Positions 13,701 through 25,762 of a stretch of DNA of 64,000 bases are shown here, one piece after another (the first letter of the stretch is position 1; each line of letters begins with the position of its first letter). The DNA comes from Acestrorhynchus altus (Eukaryota; Chordata; Actinopteri; Characiformes; Acestrorhynchidae). The position numbers and the translations under genes were made by a program. The notes under the pieces are model-generated. The model was given only the letters and a program-made list of their open reading frames with translations. It was not told the DNA's origin and did not search any database. The stretch covers positions 8,458,468 through 8,522,467 of the forward strand of contig CM067512.1 of the NCBI GenBank assembly GCA_034509495.1, given 5' to 3'.

Positions 13701-16700
13701 ATTTATCTTTAAAAAATTGATTCAAATTGACACCAGTCAACAAAGGGGTCACAGTGTTATGTGATTTTCACTGTATGTTGACCATCTTTATAGATTTCAC
13801 AATTCTTTTGCTTCTTTTTCTTATTTTCATCTGCCTTTTTCTTCTTAAAATTACTGTTATTGTTATTATTGTTATTATCAATAATAATAATAAATATTAT
13901 AATTGTTATTATTATAAATAAAAGTTTTTGTGGTTGAAAAAACACTATTTTAAATTGGTAAAATTTGAAAAAAATGTGTATGTATGTGTAACAATTCTCT
14001 CATTTGAAAATCAGATAAAACAGCTGGACAATTACACCCTAAGCTAGCTAACAATTATTTTAATAATATGTTAATCAGCTGATTATTGTCTCCCATTAAT
14101 TGAGTGATTGAAAGAAATTAGTGGGATTCTCTGTTCAGTTGCACTTTTTTCAGTACCAGTATTAAGCAAAAGTAAGCAGTATGATAACCATCAATTTTAA
14201 TACCATGGTGTTCCTAAAATCTGTTTACTGCTGCAGCCTGACTCAAGAATAAATCTCTTATTTGTAAAACAAATATATAACATTTATCTGAAGATAACTA
14301 GCAATAATGTCACATATAGGCCAAGCAGATAATGTGCTGTACATTTTCTTTTTTTTAGATATTTAAGAATGGGGATCTTTAGGGACCTGAGGCAAGCTTC
14401 CTTCAAGAGAAATGAAAAGTTTCTAAAATATCTCATCATTGTGATTGTTTGGAGGTGCAGTCGATGTAAAATTGTTGACAAAATGCAGATGTTTTGTGTA
14501 TTTTCCACACATAGATATTTGGTTAATATGAGATGCAAATAACATTTAAATGCTCTCCACTAAATTCCAGCAGACGGAGATCAACAAAGTACAATTCATG
14601 TTCTCTCAATACTATACAACAACTAATAACACCTCCTCCTTCAGTTCTATCAGTCTCCTTTAGGTTCCTGCTGATTCTGTCTTTGTCAGTCCAGTTCTGT
14701 CTTTCCTTAACATTGCTTTTTGCTATGCTTGGAGTTTTAATAAATCATTTCAAATTTGACAGATATAAACTTTTATTCTGAACTGTTATTTCACTGACTG
14801 ACATACTAAACAACAATTTATGACTACTTTTGTGGTTGATTTGGAATGCTGACAATTGATTTGAGCAAGAAACAAAGAGCTATCAATGTTTATATTTTCT
14901 CTTCATACTCATTAATCATGTTAATCTGCAGTTAGTTAGCTAACAAGATGGTAAGATAAAAACAAGGTAAACCTTAATATTTCTTGCCATATTAATTTTC
15001 TATAGGAAATAAATTTTTACCAGGAACATTTATTTATAAATTTAGCTTTATAAATAAATTTAGCCAACTTTAGCTTTGAGAAAAAGATTACATCCTTGTC
15101 TTTTGTAATGAAAACTTTGTTTAAATACGTTTAACTGGTTAATCACTGGTTCTTTTAAGAGTGTGTATTTGAATTTTATTCAGAATGTCAAAATAACATC
15201 TAAAAAAAGGACCCTTTGTGGGAACATCACAGTTTTAGTACTTTTTGAGGCATTAATTCTTCATTGTAGAGTTGTTGCTGATGTTTTATTTGTAATGCTG
15301 TATTATTTATAGGGCTGGGTGATATGGACAAAAAATCATATGCCGATATGTATTTGATCAGAATGGTGATATATAATACAATATATAAAATACAAATGAT
15401 AAAAATAAGGGCACCCAATGAAATCCTTTTTTTTTTTTTTTTTACTATATTTGAACTTTATATGTATAAAGAAGAAATTAAGGTCAAATTAAGAGCACCT
15501 TCATACCAGAGCTCTTATGTCACCTCCATGGTGTGTCCTGGAGAATGAGTAGAGTAGGAGTTGAAAGTAGGAGACCTTAAAAACTTTAAAACGGGCTCAG
15601 AGGTCTTATGCACTACCACTATGATCTGAAGATCGCAAGTTCGAATCCTGGGTCATGCTGGTTGCCATTGGCAGAATTTGCCATGCTCACTCTAGGTGGG
15701 AAGAAGGCACTCAATGTGGATGCTGGCTGGCACAAAAGTCTGTCAGCCATTGTATCTAAGCTTTCTTCCAAAAGCAATGATACAAAATATTGGAGGTTGG
15801 GACCCACTGTTTTCCTCCGAGTGTGTTAGTCGAGTTGAGGGATTGGTGCCTAAAAAACTGAGGTGAACAAATTGGGTAAAAAGCAAAAAACCCAAAACAA
15901 ATGATATCACCACAACATATTCTGCTCTATTTATTTGCTCTCTTTATGTCCCAGTACACATAAAAGTAATGAAATAATATAATAATTATAATAATATAAT
16001 TAAATGAAATAATAATTTGATTAATTACTAATGCATAGTTACAGATTAAGTTTTGTTCCATTTCTGATTTTCCATTATTAAATTTAAACAATGATAAAAT
16101 ATCTCCAAATATGGCATTACTTAGAAATTTGGAATCCATGTTAAAATTAAGAAAAAAAAGATTAATATTTTAAATTACATGTTTTCATTATCACCAGTGA
16201 TGATTGTGACATATATGGCTTCAACCCCACACTAACAGATTCTCTTTCCACCACAACCTTTCTGCCTACGGAGAACCATGAAATTTGAGCCAACTTCCTA
16301 GAAGCTACAACAAAAGAGCTGCGGCAGTCTTACAAGCTGGATCTGCTTTGGATTGTCTCCTTATCTTGTGGCTAGTGTTGGGTTGATCTCCTTAAAGTGA
16401 TTGCATGATACTAACCAAGAGACTCAAGACTGAGGGGTGAGAAACCCTCCTATCACCCACTGAGCTCTCTTTTCTGACACAGAGCTGTTATCAGGTACAC
16501 CTTCACCTGGCTAGCTGAGGCTAAGATGGATAAGATACCCAATATTACCTACATATCTGTCAATCTCTTTGCTCTGTTCCTCGTTTTTTCTTCCTTTTCC
16601 CTTTTCTGGCTCTCTTGAACATGTGAGTGGCTAAAGCTGTGCTTTGAGTTTTTAGGACAGACTTCTATAGCCTTTCTATTGCCTGTTTCAGCATGTCATT

Positions 16701-19700
16701 TTTTCACTTGGAGTCTCGCTTGGGGTCACTTGGACTGTGCTTGTTTCACTGATCCACTCTTATAGACTGTGTCTATCTAAAACGGTCAGTATGAACATTT
16801 GATAGGGTTGAAAGAAGTCTGACCTGTTTATTCCCTCTATAAGCAGACAGATGGGAAAATTGGCCTAGCATAAATGAGCACTGTTTTATGCCACCACAAT
16901 TAGATGCCACAATGGTCAGGTAGACTACCACTAGGGAAAAAAATTGGATGTGGTCAACTGGAAATTCTATTACGAGTTTGAATTAAAATGTAAAGGGGTC
17001 CGACGTTACTGCATAGTTTGCCATTCAGTGTGCAGTAAATCTCTGGAATATCCTCAGGCCATAGTCAATCCCGTTTGAGTTTTAATCAGTGCAGAAACCA
17101 CTGCTAAGCTTCTAAGTCATGAGTTAGCTGTTTAGAAACAAGCATTTTTTGGAAAGTGGGTGGCTGGGTAGTATACTTGTGTTGTGTTGCATTAATGAAA
17201 AAATTTCCATTTTTTCTCATGCAGTTACAGGAGTGCTTCTTAACAGTTATAAAACGAAAAACAGTAATTCATATAAATAAAATGACCCTCATCTTACTGC
17301 ACATATATAATCAAATGTGATTAGACTCAAAACTAAAATTCAATCAAAGCAAAAAAAAAATGTATTTACACCAATCAGCCATAACATTTATAACCTTTCT
17401 ACACTCACTCTCCATTTTATCAGCTCCAGTGACAATACAAGAGCACTTTGTAATTTTACATACTGTATTCAATCTGTTTCTCTGTTGGCCTCGTTTCACC
17501 CTGATCTTCAATGGTCAGGACCCCACAGGACCACCACAGAGCAGGTATTATGTGGGTGGTGGGTCATTCTCAGTAATGCAGTGACACTGGCATGATGGTG
17601 GTTTGTTAGTTTGTGTTGTGCTTGTGTTCAAGTACATCAGACACAGCAGTGCTGCTGGAGTCTTTAAACCCCTCTGTGTCACTGCTGAACTGCTGGACAG
17701 CGTCCTGTGAGCACTGATGAAGGACTACAGGATGAGGAACACAAATGCAACATATGAGCTCATGTCTCTGACTTTTACACCTAAAAGCTAGGCCAACTAG
17801 ACAGGAGTGTCTGCCAGAGTGGACAGTGAGTGTGCACAGTGTGATAGCATTCCAGCAGCACGGCTTAGTCTGATCACTTGTACCAAAGCAACACACACTA
17901 ACACACCACCACCATGTCAGTGTCACTGCAATACTAAGAATGGACAGCGAAAGTAGAAACAAGGAGGTGGTCATATTATTGTTATTGATGTACTAATGTA
18001 ATCCATTTGTAAATACATCACCACTGGATTAAATTGTTACTGCCTAAATTATTGTCCAATATCATAGTGATTATAGTTTTAACACTACTTACATACACTT
18101 CACTTAAAACTGTGACAGAAGTTACAAACTCTTCTTGATCATATTATAATATTTAAATTGAGTCTCACTCCTTCCTCACTAGATAAAGGCTGGAGAAGAA
18201 GACGACGACGACGATGATTTTGAGGAGGTGCCGGAGAAGGAGGGTTATGAGCCACATATCCCTGAGCACCTGAGAGCAGAGTATGGTGAGTTTGTTCAGG
18301 TGCAGATACCAGCATTCTTACACTGGGAAATACTCATTAGACATCAATAAGAGTTCCCGCTGCTCCCAAAACCCATATAATCTCTCGCAGCAGATCACTG
18401 CACCCTCCAGGCCAACCAGTTGAAGTGGCAAGTTAAACGTTAAAAGGCTCTAAATCCTTTGTAAAGTGTCATGTTTGTTTATAGAGAGGGACATAATGAA
18501 CAAGGGGAATTTTTATTTGTAGACTTGTGGGTAGTAAAGGGAGGTATTTCAGTAGATTAACTTTAAAATGGCCATTAAACTAGAGAGAATTAGGAGTGTC
18601 AGTTTTAGAGTTTGGTTAAATGTAATCCGGATTGGTGGTGGCTACAATTTGTTTTGCCTGTTCTTACACTTAGGATATTGAAAATATACATTTATACTAA
18701 GAGTATATTATTATGATATTACTAATACTTTAATGCTACTATATGCTATGCTATTATGAAGCTATAAACATTTAACATGTAGTAATTTTATAAATGCAAA
18801 GAATGATTAATTCGGGACAACCTAAAACACAGGTAATGATGCCATGATTAAAAATTAAAAAAAGAAATAATTCCCCATTGTTTTTTGAGGGTAATGAATC
18901 AGTTCTAGCCTGCTCTAAATCATTTAAATCCATTAAATCCGAAAGCCACTGGGGCATCCAATAAAAATCTGTTTTGACAGCTGACTGTTTGTACATGCAA
19001 AGCACTCCATCTGTGCAAGGACAACCATATTGACAAGGAGCTGCCCACAAAACGAAAGGGGTCCACCAGTAGGTCAGACACAAGGAAAATACTGAAGAAT
19101 GTATTTGACACAAAATCTTGCATACCTCTGGCTTTCAAATTGGTAAAGAATGTATGACTGTCATGATTTAAAAAGTAACATGACTATATGTCATCATTAT
19201 TGTGATTCATTATGTCACAATTTGCTTTTTTGAGCATATTACAGATATCGGCAGCACTTGAACACTTGACAACTGCATGTTTCACTGTGAACATTGTTAT
19301 TAGTAAGGATTGATTCAGACAAATTTTTATTGGATCTTCAGTTTTAAGTCCGATTCTAATCCGTTTTTACTGATCTAGCAGACCACTCTCTGGTCCACTC
19401 TAGGTTCCCTTAACAGATATTATTTCCACAGCAATGAAAAGTTCTCAGAAGGTAACAGCACACTTTATAGTCTGCAGTCTGCAACTGATTTATAGTGTAA
19501 CATAAATCCTTGAGGGTAATATCTGTGATTCTAGTACTTTGCTTGGATTTGAGATGCTCTTTCTCCAGCCTTTTACCACTTATAGCACCAAAACCATGTG
19601 AGGAAATACACTCAGTATGTCTTTTCTCTCATTTTGTTTCACCATTGGGAGAACCATGCACCTTATTTTGGGATTAAAAACAGCATTCTCTAGAAAGAGC

Positions 19701-22700
19701 AGAGTATGTTAATGCACATACATTATAGAAAACGAAATCATAGAATGTTTACAGTACTTGAAAAAAGGTAATTCACAAAAAAAAACAAGATATATATAAT
19801 ATAATATAAACTATTTTGTCATCACTTAATTGCAGATTAGTGACTAGATCTGTTAATAATATGATGAAACACTAAAATAATACCTTGTACAATTGCTAAT
19901 GACAAGTAATGATCTTATAAAAGCTGCATGCTTGATACAGTACTGTTTGTCAATATGTGTTTGTTGCACTAAATCTGATGAGCGCTGTGGCTGACACACA
20001 CACACACATGCTTGCACACACACTCAAACACACACTGAGATAATTCTATTATTTGCTACATAATCTTCCCACTGTCTCTGCAGCGGTATTAACTAAAGAC
20101 TCATTAGGCCGTAATTTCCATGGAGCCAAGCTGCTTTGATTAGTAAAGTATGTAATGATCAGTGTGCCGGCCATGCCAAATTAACAATGCAGTGGTGTTA
20201 ATGAGCTCCCATTAGCCCAGTGTTGTAATTTACAATGTCCACCTGCCCTTACTGCAGCAGGGGTGGGGGCTAAACCTCTGGGAGCATCTATCCTCCTCAC
20301 ACAGCCGAGCAGGTCTATTCTACACCGGGCTCTACGCAAATGATTTCAACACCACACTCAGTTCGAACCAGTTTCCACAGGAGTAATGAGTACCCACCCT
20401 ACAGTAATTGAGCTCCTAAGATGATTTCAGAGCTTAATGATTGAATGTAATTTGGCTTTTGTGGATAGGAATATTTTTAGAGCTATTAAAAAGTGAAGAA
20501 CAATGGTAGCAAAATGATTCCCAGTTTAACCTGCCTAGATAAAGCCTACGGATCTGGACTAGCCAAGCGGAATATGCTTCAAGCACACTGAAAATGTGAC
20601 ACAGAAAGTATCATTTGGATTTGCCACCAACTTAACTTCCTTCCAGATCTATCAGTCAGAGCGAGTTAGTATCAGCGCTTTCATTTAGCATTACATTAAG
20701 CCGTCAAGCGATTTCACTTCGTTTCCCACTAATCTTTTTCCCCCAACTCCTTTCAAAAGCGGTCTGTGGCTCTCATTCGGAGAAAAATTGTTTCATTTGG
20801 AAAACATTTCTCTCCTATTCCTCTCGTCCATTCACTCTCTCTCTCTCCTCTTCTCTCTCTCTCTGCTCCTTTCACTACTGATCTTTTATCTATCCCTTTA
20901 TCCCGGCATTCCTGTCAGGACGTTATCTCTTTCTCAAATTTACATTTTAATTACAAGGCCTGCTGAACTCAGGAAAATCAATAATGCCACCATTGGCAGC
21001 TCCACTCTGTGTCTACTGCTGGGCCTCTCTATTTCCTCTTATTGATTTATCTCTTTAACACCTGCAACTTTATTGCTTCAGACAAATAGCTACCATTTTG
21101 GTCAATTTGAACAGAAAAAGAAAGGATTTGGTCGTATTTCATGATTGTGTGGTCCGGAGACTGACTATGATGCAATAAGTTGTGGGGAACGAGTGAGCCT
21201 GGATTAACTGTATGCCCCAGGGATCAGGCTCAGGGAAGGGAAAACCTTTACCAAATGTTTAACTTCCTTTCTCCGGGCCACCCTGCATTTATCGTTTATG
21301 AGACACCTCAAGAAAATGTTCTGCCCACATGTTTAATTCTGTGTCTGTATTATAATTAAGGGTAATAACTTCATGGAAGTTGCAGTTAAGAATCTTTTGA
21401 TCAGAATCAGATAAGTATTGGAAGTTAGTAGCTTATACTAAATGATTTCTAGATTTGAAAGGTGGTCCACAAAGGTACATGTGATGTATGTGTTGTAGTG
21501 GAGAAGAGAATAATGATGAGGGACTTCTGTACTAAAACATTTGTATCTCTATAACTTTAATGCATTTGAAACCCTATTGAAATAAATGTTGATAGGTTGA
21601 TAGGTAAAGATAAATGATAGGTTACCTCACTATCCCACCACTGAAAAGCTCCCTCACTGTTTTGGTCCATTTTCCATTCTCTTCCATTGTGCATTTTATG
21701 AGGAATACAAGTTTGATTGACATAAGTTGCACTGAATTCCGAATCCAAGTTTGCTCCAAATTCAGTATGGATCTGATTTTCAGATGACAAATGAAAGTGT
21801 CCCAAATCAAATTTAAAATGTCATATTCTATGTGTTTGTTGTTATTGTTTGGTTCACACTACCATGCAAATAACATTTGGTTCACATATTACATATTTGG
21901 GGCACTGTTGCCTGCTGTGTGAATGTATCCTTTGTCCCAGCTTCTACATTTTGAAATGTTTATCAATTGCCCCAATTTCCATATCCATGCTTTCCTGGTA
22001 GTAGTATTATAAAATCAAATATACAATGTTTTAGTACTTTTAACCCATAGTTTATTATTCTGTTCAAAGTCTGTTTAAAGTGCAGACTTGTCATTGTCAC
22101 TATTTTTTTTTAAGTTTGTAAGTTTATTATGATATTTGTGAAGGTACTGTTTTTATAGTATTAAAACTTTTCATTTACATACTTCACATTTTTTTTTATT
22201 CAAACTGAAAAGCCCAAGTACAGACTCAAAGCTGTCACAAATCAAAACCGGGAAATTAGTATTCATATTTAGCTACTGACACCCTATTGTTTGTAATGCT
22301 GCACTGTCATGTGCATACACCAGCATCAAAAATAAAAGCATGAGTCAGCACTGACAGATTTAGGACATAAGGCAGTATTGATGTAATCATTTGCTCTGTT
22401 CATAACTCGATCGAACTTGCAATTTGAATTCTTTCTGAAAAGACAAAATTTTAATTTTAAAGTTAGCCATCTCCATAGTCCATACTGAAACCACTAAGCC
22501 TGTGGTTTAAAAAGAAAGGATTTGCAGAGAGATTAGCCATGTGTTTTTAAAAAAAGAGCCTTTAATAGCACTTCGTGTATGTTTTCATGTAAGTGGCAGT
22601 GGTTTTAGGAAAAACAGGATAAACGGAGCCTGATGAACACATCCGTTATAAAGGTAAAGGTGCTTATTAACCCACTGTGCTTGCACTTGGGAATTTGTCC

Positions 22701-25700
22701 TCTGCATTTAACCCATTCACACACAGGATTAACACTGATACACTAGTGAATTAACATATTAGGGGGCAGTGAGCACACGTGCCTGGAGCAGTGGGCAGCC
22801 CTGTCCACAGCACCCGGGGAGCAGCTGGGGAGTTAAGTGCTATGCACCTCAGTCATGTGCTGCTGTTGTACTAATTCAGGGATTCGAACCAGCAACCTTC
22901 CAGTCACAAGGTTGGTTCCTAGGCCATGGCTGCCCATTTATATTCTTCTTCATAGAATGTAAATTTCAGAATGTTTTAATCTAGTTAATAAAGTTACATA
23001 ACGAGTTCAGTAAAGAGTTCAGAATAGAGGAATAGGTCTGTTGCAATTACTTTGTTTTTGATGAAATATTGTTGCAGATATATTTGTGATTTGATATTTG
23101 TCATCAAATCAAATAAGATTTATTTGTGTAGTTTTTGCACATGTTCACAAAGCAACCTTATAGAAACTGATGATGTGATAGAGCATCAGAATCCAGTTAC
23201 ACCCTTTTTAAAGAGCAGTGACCACTCAGTTAATAATAATGTGGGAGATGTGGGAGAATCTAATATCCACAGATATTAGATTTTTTTATTAAAAAACAAA
23301 CAAACAAACCAACCATTAGTCTCATTGTACTCTATTCAATTCATGAGGTATTGGTCATTTTGAGACTGGGCATTGGTGATGTTCATTCTTCTGTAAACAA
23401 ACATACAATAAGCACAGTGGGCATTATCAAGGTCAGCAAAAAAGATGGTCTTGTGCATATCCATATATTGTATGATAACATTCTTGTAGCCTATATTGAT
23501 GATAATTCTAGATTTCCAAAAGGGAAGCTGATGCTCATAAGCATAGATCGGTGAAAAATGTCTGGATTTATTCCACTGCTTCCAGTGAGGCTACAGCTGC
23601 AGACATTTTAAGACCCTACTTTGAGTCCACAGGGTTAATGACCCACATCCAGAGTGGTCAGGTGTCCCCTAATCAGACCCCTAAGAGGTTTAAACTGCTT
23701 CTTTAAAGTTTTAATTTGGCCACACTCCTGGGATTTGAGGCAGGGTCTAGGTTTGAAATCGGCCTTGGATCTCAGTGTCACTCTAAAGCTGAGCTTAAGC
23801 TCATGCATGCCCTGTTTAGACCCCCAGCCCACCCAAGAGAGACGTTTCAGCAGTGTTGCTGAAGTCTGTGTAATGATGTTGATGCCCAGCAGGAGGTTAA
23901 AGGTCAGAAGCATCCTTTCTGCCATGGCTCCATTTCAGTTGCTCCGATTCTAAGGCTTCTAATCATGATGTACTAAGCAAGCTGTTTTTTAATTAATTGT
24001 GGTTTTGACTTGACTTCTCACTTTTACTTTTTAGGTCTTGATCCTTTACCTTCCACATCATCTCCTGTGGCAAAACCAGAACCATCAAAACCTGTTGTCA
24101 GATCAAAAGCTTCACCCATGCCCTGGAGTCTGGCACGGCTTGAAAGGAAGCTACGTGATGAGGAGAGGGACCCCACTTGTGCAGCTGCCACTATACGTGT
24201 CCTACAAGAGAGACTGCCCTCTGCCCCTTCTACGAGGTAGATTACTGTGTAAATATTAAAATAATGTAATGAATATTAAATATGACAGGTTTTGAATTAA
24301 ATTTTTAATTAAAGCTTTACAATAATAATTTTTATGCATCGTGTATGTGTGTATATATATTTCTAATCAATGTATTCTAATTCATTCTAGTCATTAATTA
24401 AATATTTGAGATTCTGGATTTTAAATTTTCATTACCCATAACTAACCCATACTGATCAAAAGATGTTTAATGTATTCATGAGAAATCATTGAAATCATAG
24501 ACCTAAATCAAGATTTTCAGGTCCAATTTCCCTTTTGTATCTCTCTGACTGTATTAGTGTGACTGGAGGCTCAACAGAGGCCCCCACAAGCAGCAGTGAA
24601 CAGGGACAGAACGCTCCTGTTGTTCCGTTTGGTGTGGACCTCTACTACTGGGGACAGGAGCAACCTACAGCTGGCAAGATCATCAAGTAGGCCTATTTCA
24701 AACATAGCTGCAATACACAAATGTTGATCTCTGTCAGCTTTTGTCATAGCAGTCATCTGCCTCCTTCTGAACTGCAATAATAAGTTATGTTTTAGAAGAA
24801 GGTCAGGCTTGTCTGTCATGTCTAGTGGCCACTAGAGAGCACTATTGTCTGTTCAGACTTCAAACAAATCCCAATCAGTCCATATTAAGTGAGGAAATCT
24901 AAGGATATGCCGTGCTTACTGCATTATTTTTACTGCATTTGTTCTTGCTTTTGGCCTTTTGCACTGTTACTTTTCAGATAAGTAAAAAGATGTAGCACAT
25001 AAAACCTAATTGACTCACAGAATCTCTTATTGTAAAATTGTAAAATATTATCATTTATTTAAAGGATTCTAATAAACTTTAAGTCTCTGTGTTTCTGACA
25101 GGCAGTGTGTGTAAATTAAACAATATGAAACAGAACCATAGTTTCCAAACAGGTTCGAACAGACCTTTGGAGAACTTTGGTATACTCTGTGTGTGTGAAG
25201 CCCTCTTGTCTTCTCTGATTCTCAGGAACACTTCTCAGCACCAGTTCTGGGTGCCACACGAGGTGGAAGAGGAGGTTGAGAACAAAGAGCTGTCTGCACA
25301 GATGAAGTCCAGGTACATCACCTTCGCTGGCCGATTCCAGCCTGTGGAACACAAGTGTAAAGCCCCGATGCCCAATGGCTCATTGTGTGAACGCCAGGAC
25401 AGAGTCAAGGTGAGGATTGGAAGTGGAATTCAAGCATCTCTCTGAAACCTCTGTTGCAGTCAAATTAAAGTGACATTTCTTTGGTGAGTAAGATTAGATG
25501 CACGCAAAGTGTCATAAAGGTACCACAGAAGAGCTACATTTGCTTCCCAGAAGATCTCTCTTTAAAGAACCATTTGTGTGTAAAGAAGGTTCATGTGATG
25601 TAAAGATTATGTATCAATTAACGTTTTATCCTGAAACTCTACATTCAGTGTAGAAACTCTTTACGAACCCTTATATTTAAGACTGGAGAAAAAAAATTGC

Positions 25701-25712
25701 TTGGTTGTGATA

Positions 25713-25762
<50 letters not shown>

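Larger units (their letters stand above)
6847..18182 (+). other. uvssa: uvssa intron 6 (11.3 kb)
   Basis: This is the longest intron of the gene. It holds a TG/TA microsatellite (7672-7776), a 95-bp MITE-like repeat (11481-11575), a SINE (15593-15884) and a palindromic repeat (17371-17990). Between them, stretches such as 7980-8210, 9750-10460, 12600-12960 and 13130-13620 are free of recognisable repeats, have balanced composition and are rich in TAAT/ATTA cores. They look like conserved noncoding sequence, but conservation cannot be tested here. No exon was found. Confidence 0.6.
18286..24034 (+). other. uvssa: uvssa intron 7 (5.7 kb)
   Basis: It contains a short AC microsatellite near 19996-20035, a TAAT-rich noncoding block at 20070-20480, a CT-rich tract near 20830-20865, a minus-strand SINE (22650-22940) and an unexplained antisense open frame (23635-23925). 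The rest is AT-rich sequence without visible structure. Confidence 0.6.

Noticed and set aside
15639..15648. Possible tRNA gene from the GTTCGAATCC B box
   Set aside because: The surrounding cloverleaf is incomplete and a long unrelated body follows, so this is a SINE head. The same applies to 22880-22890.
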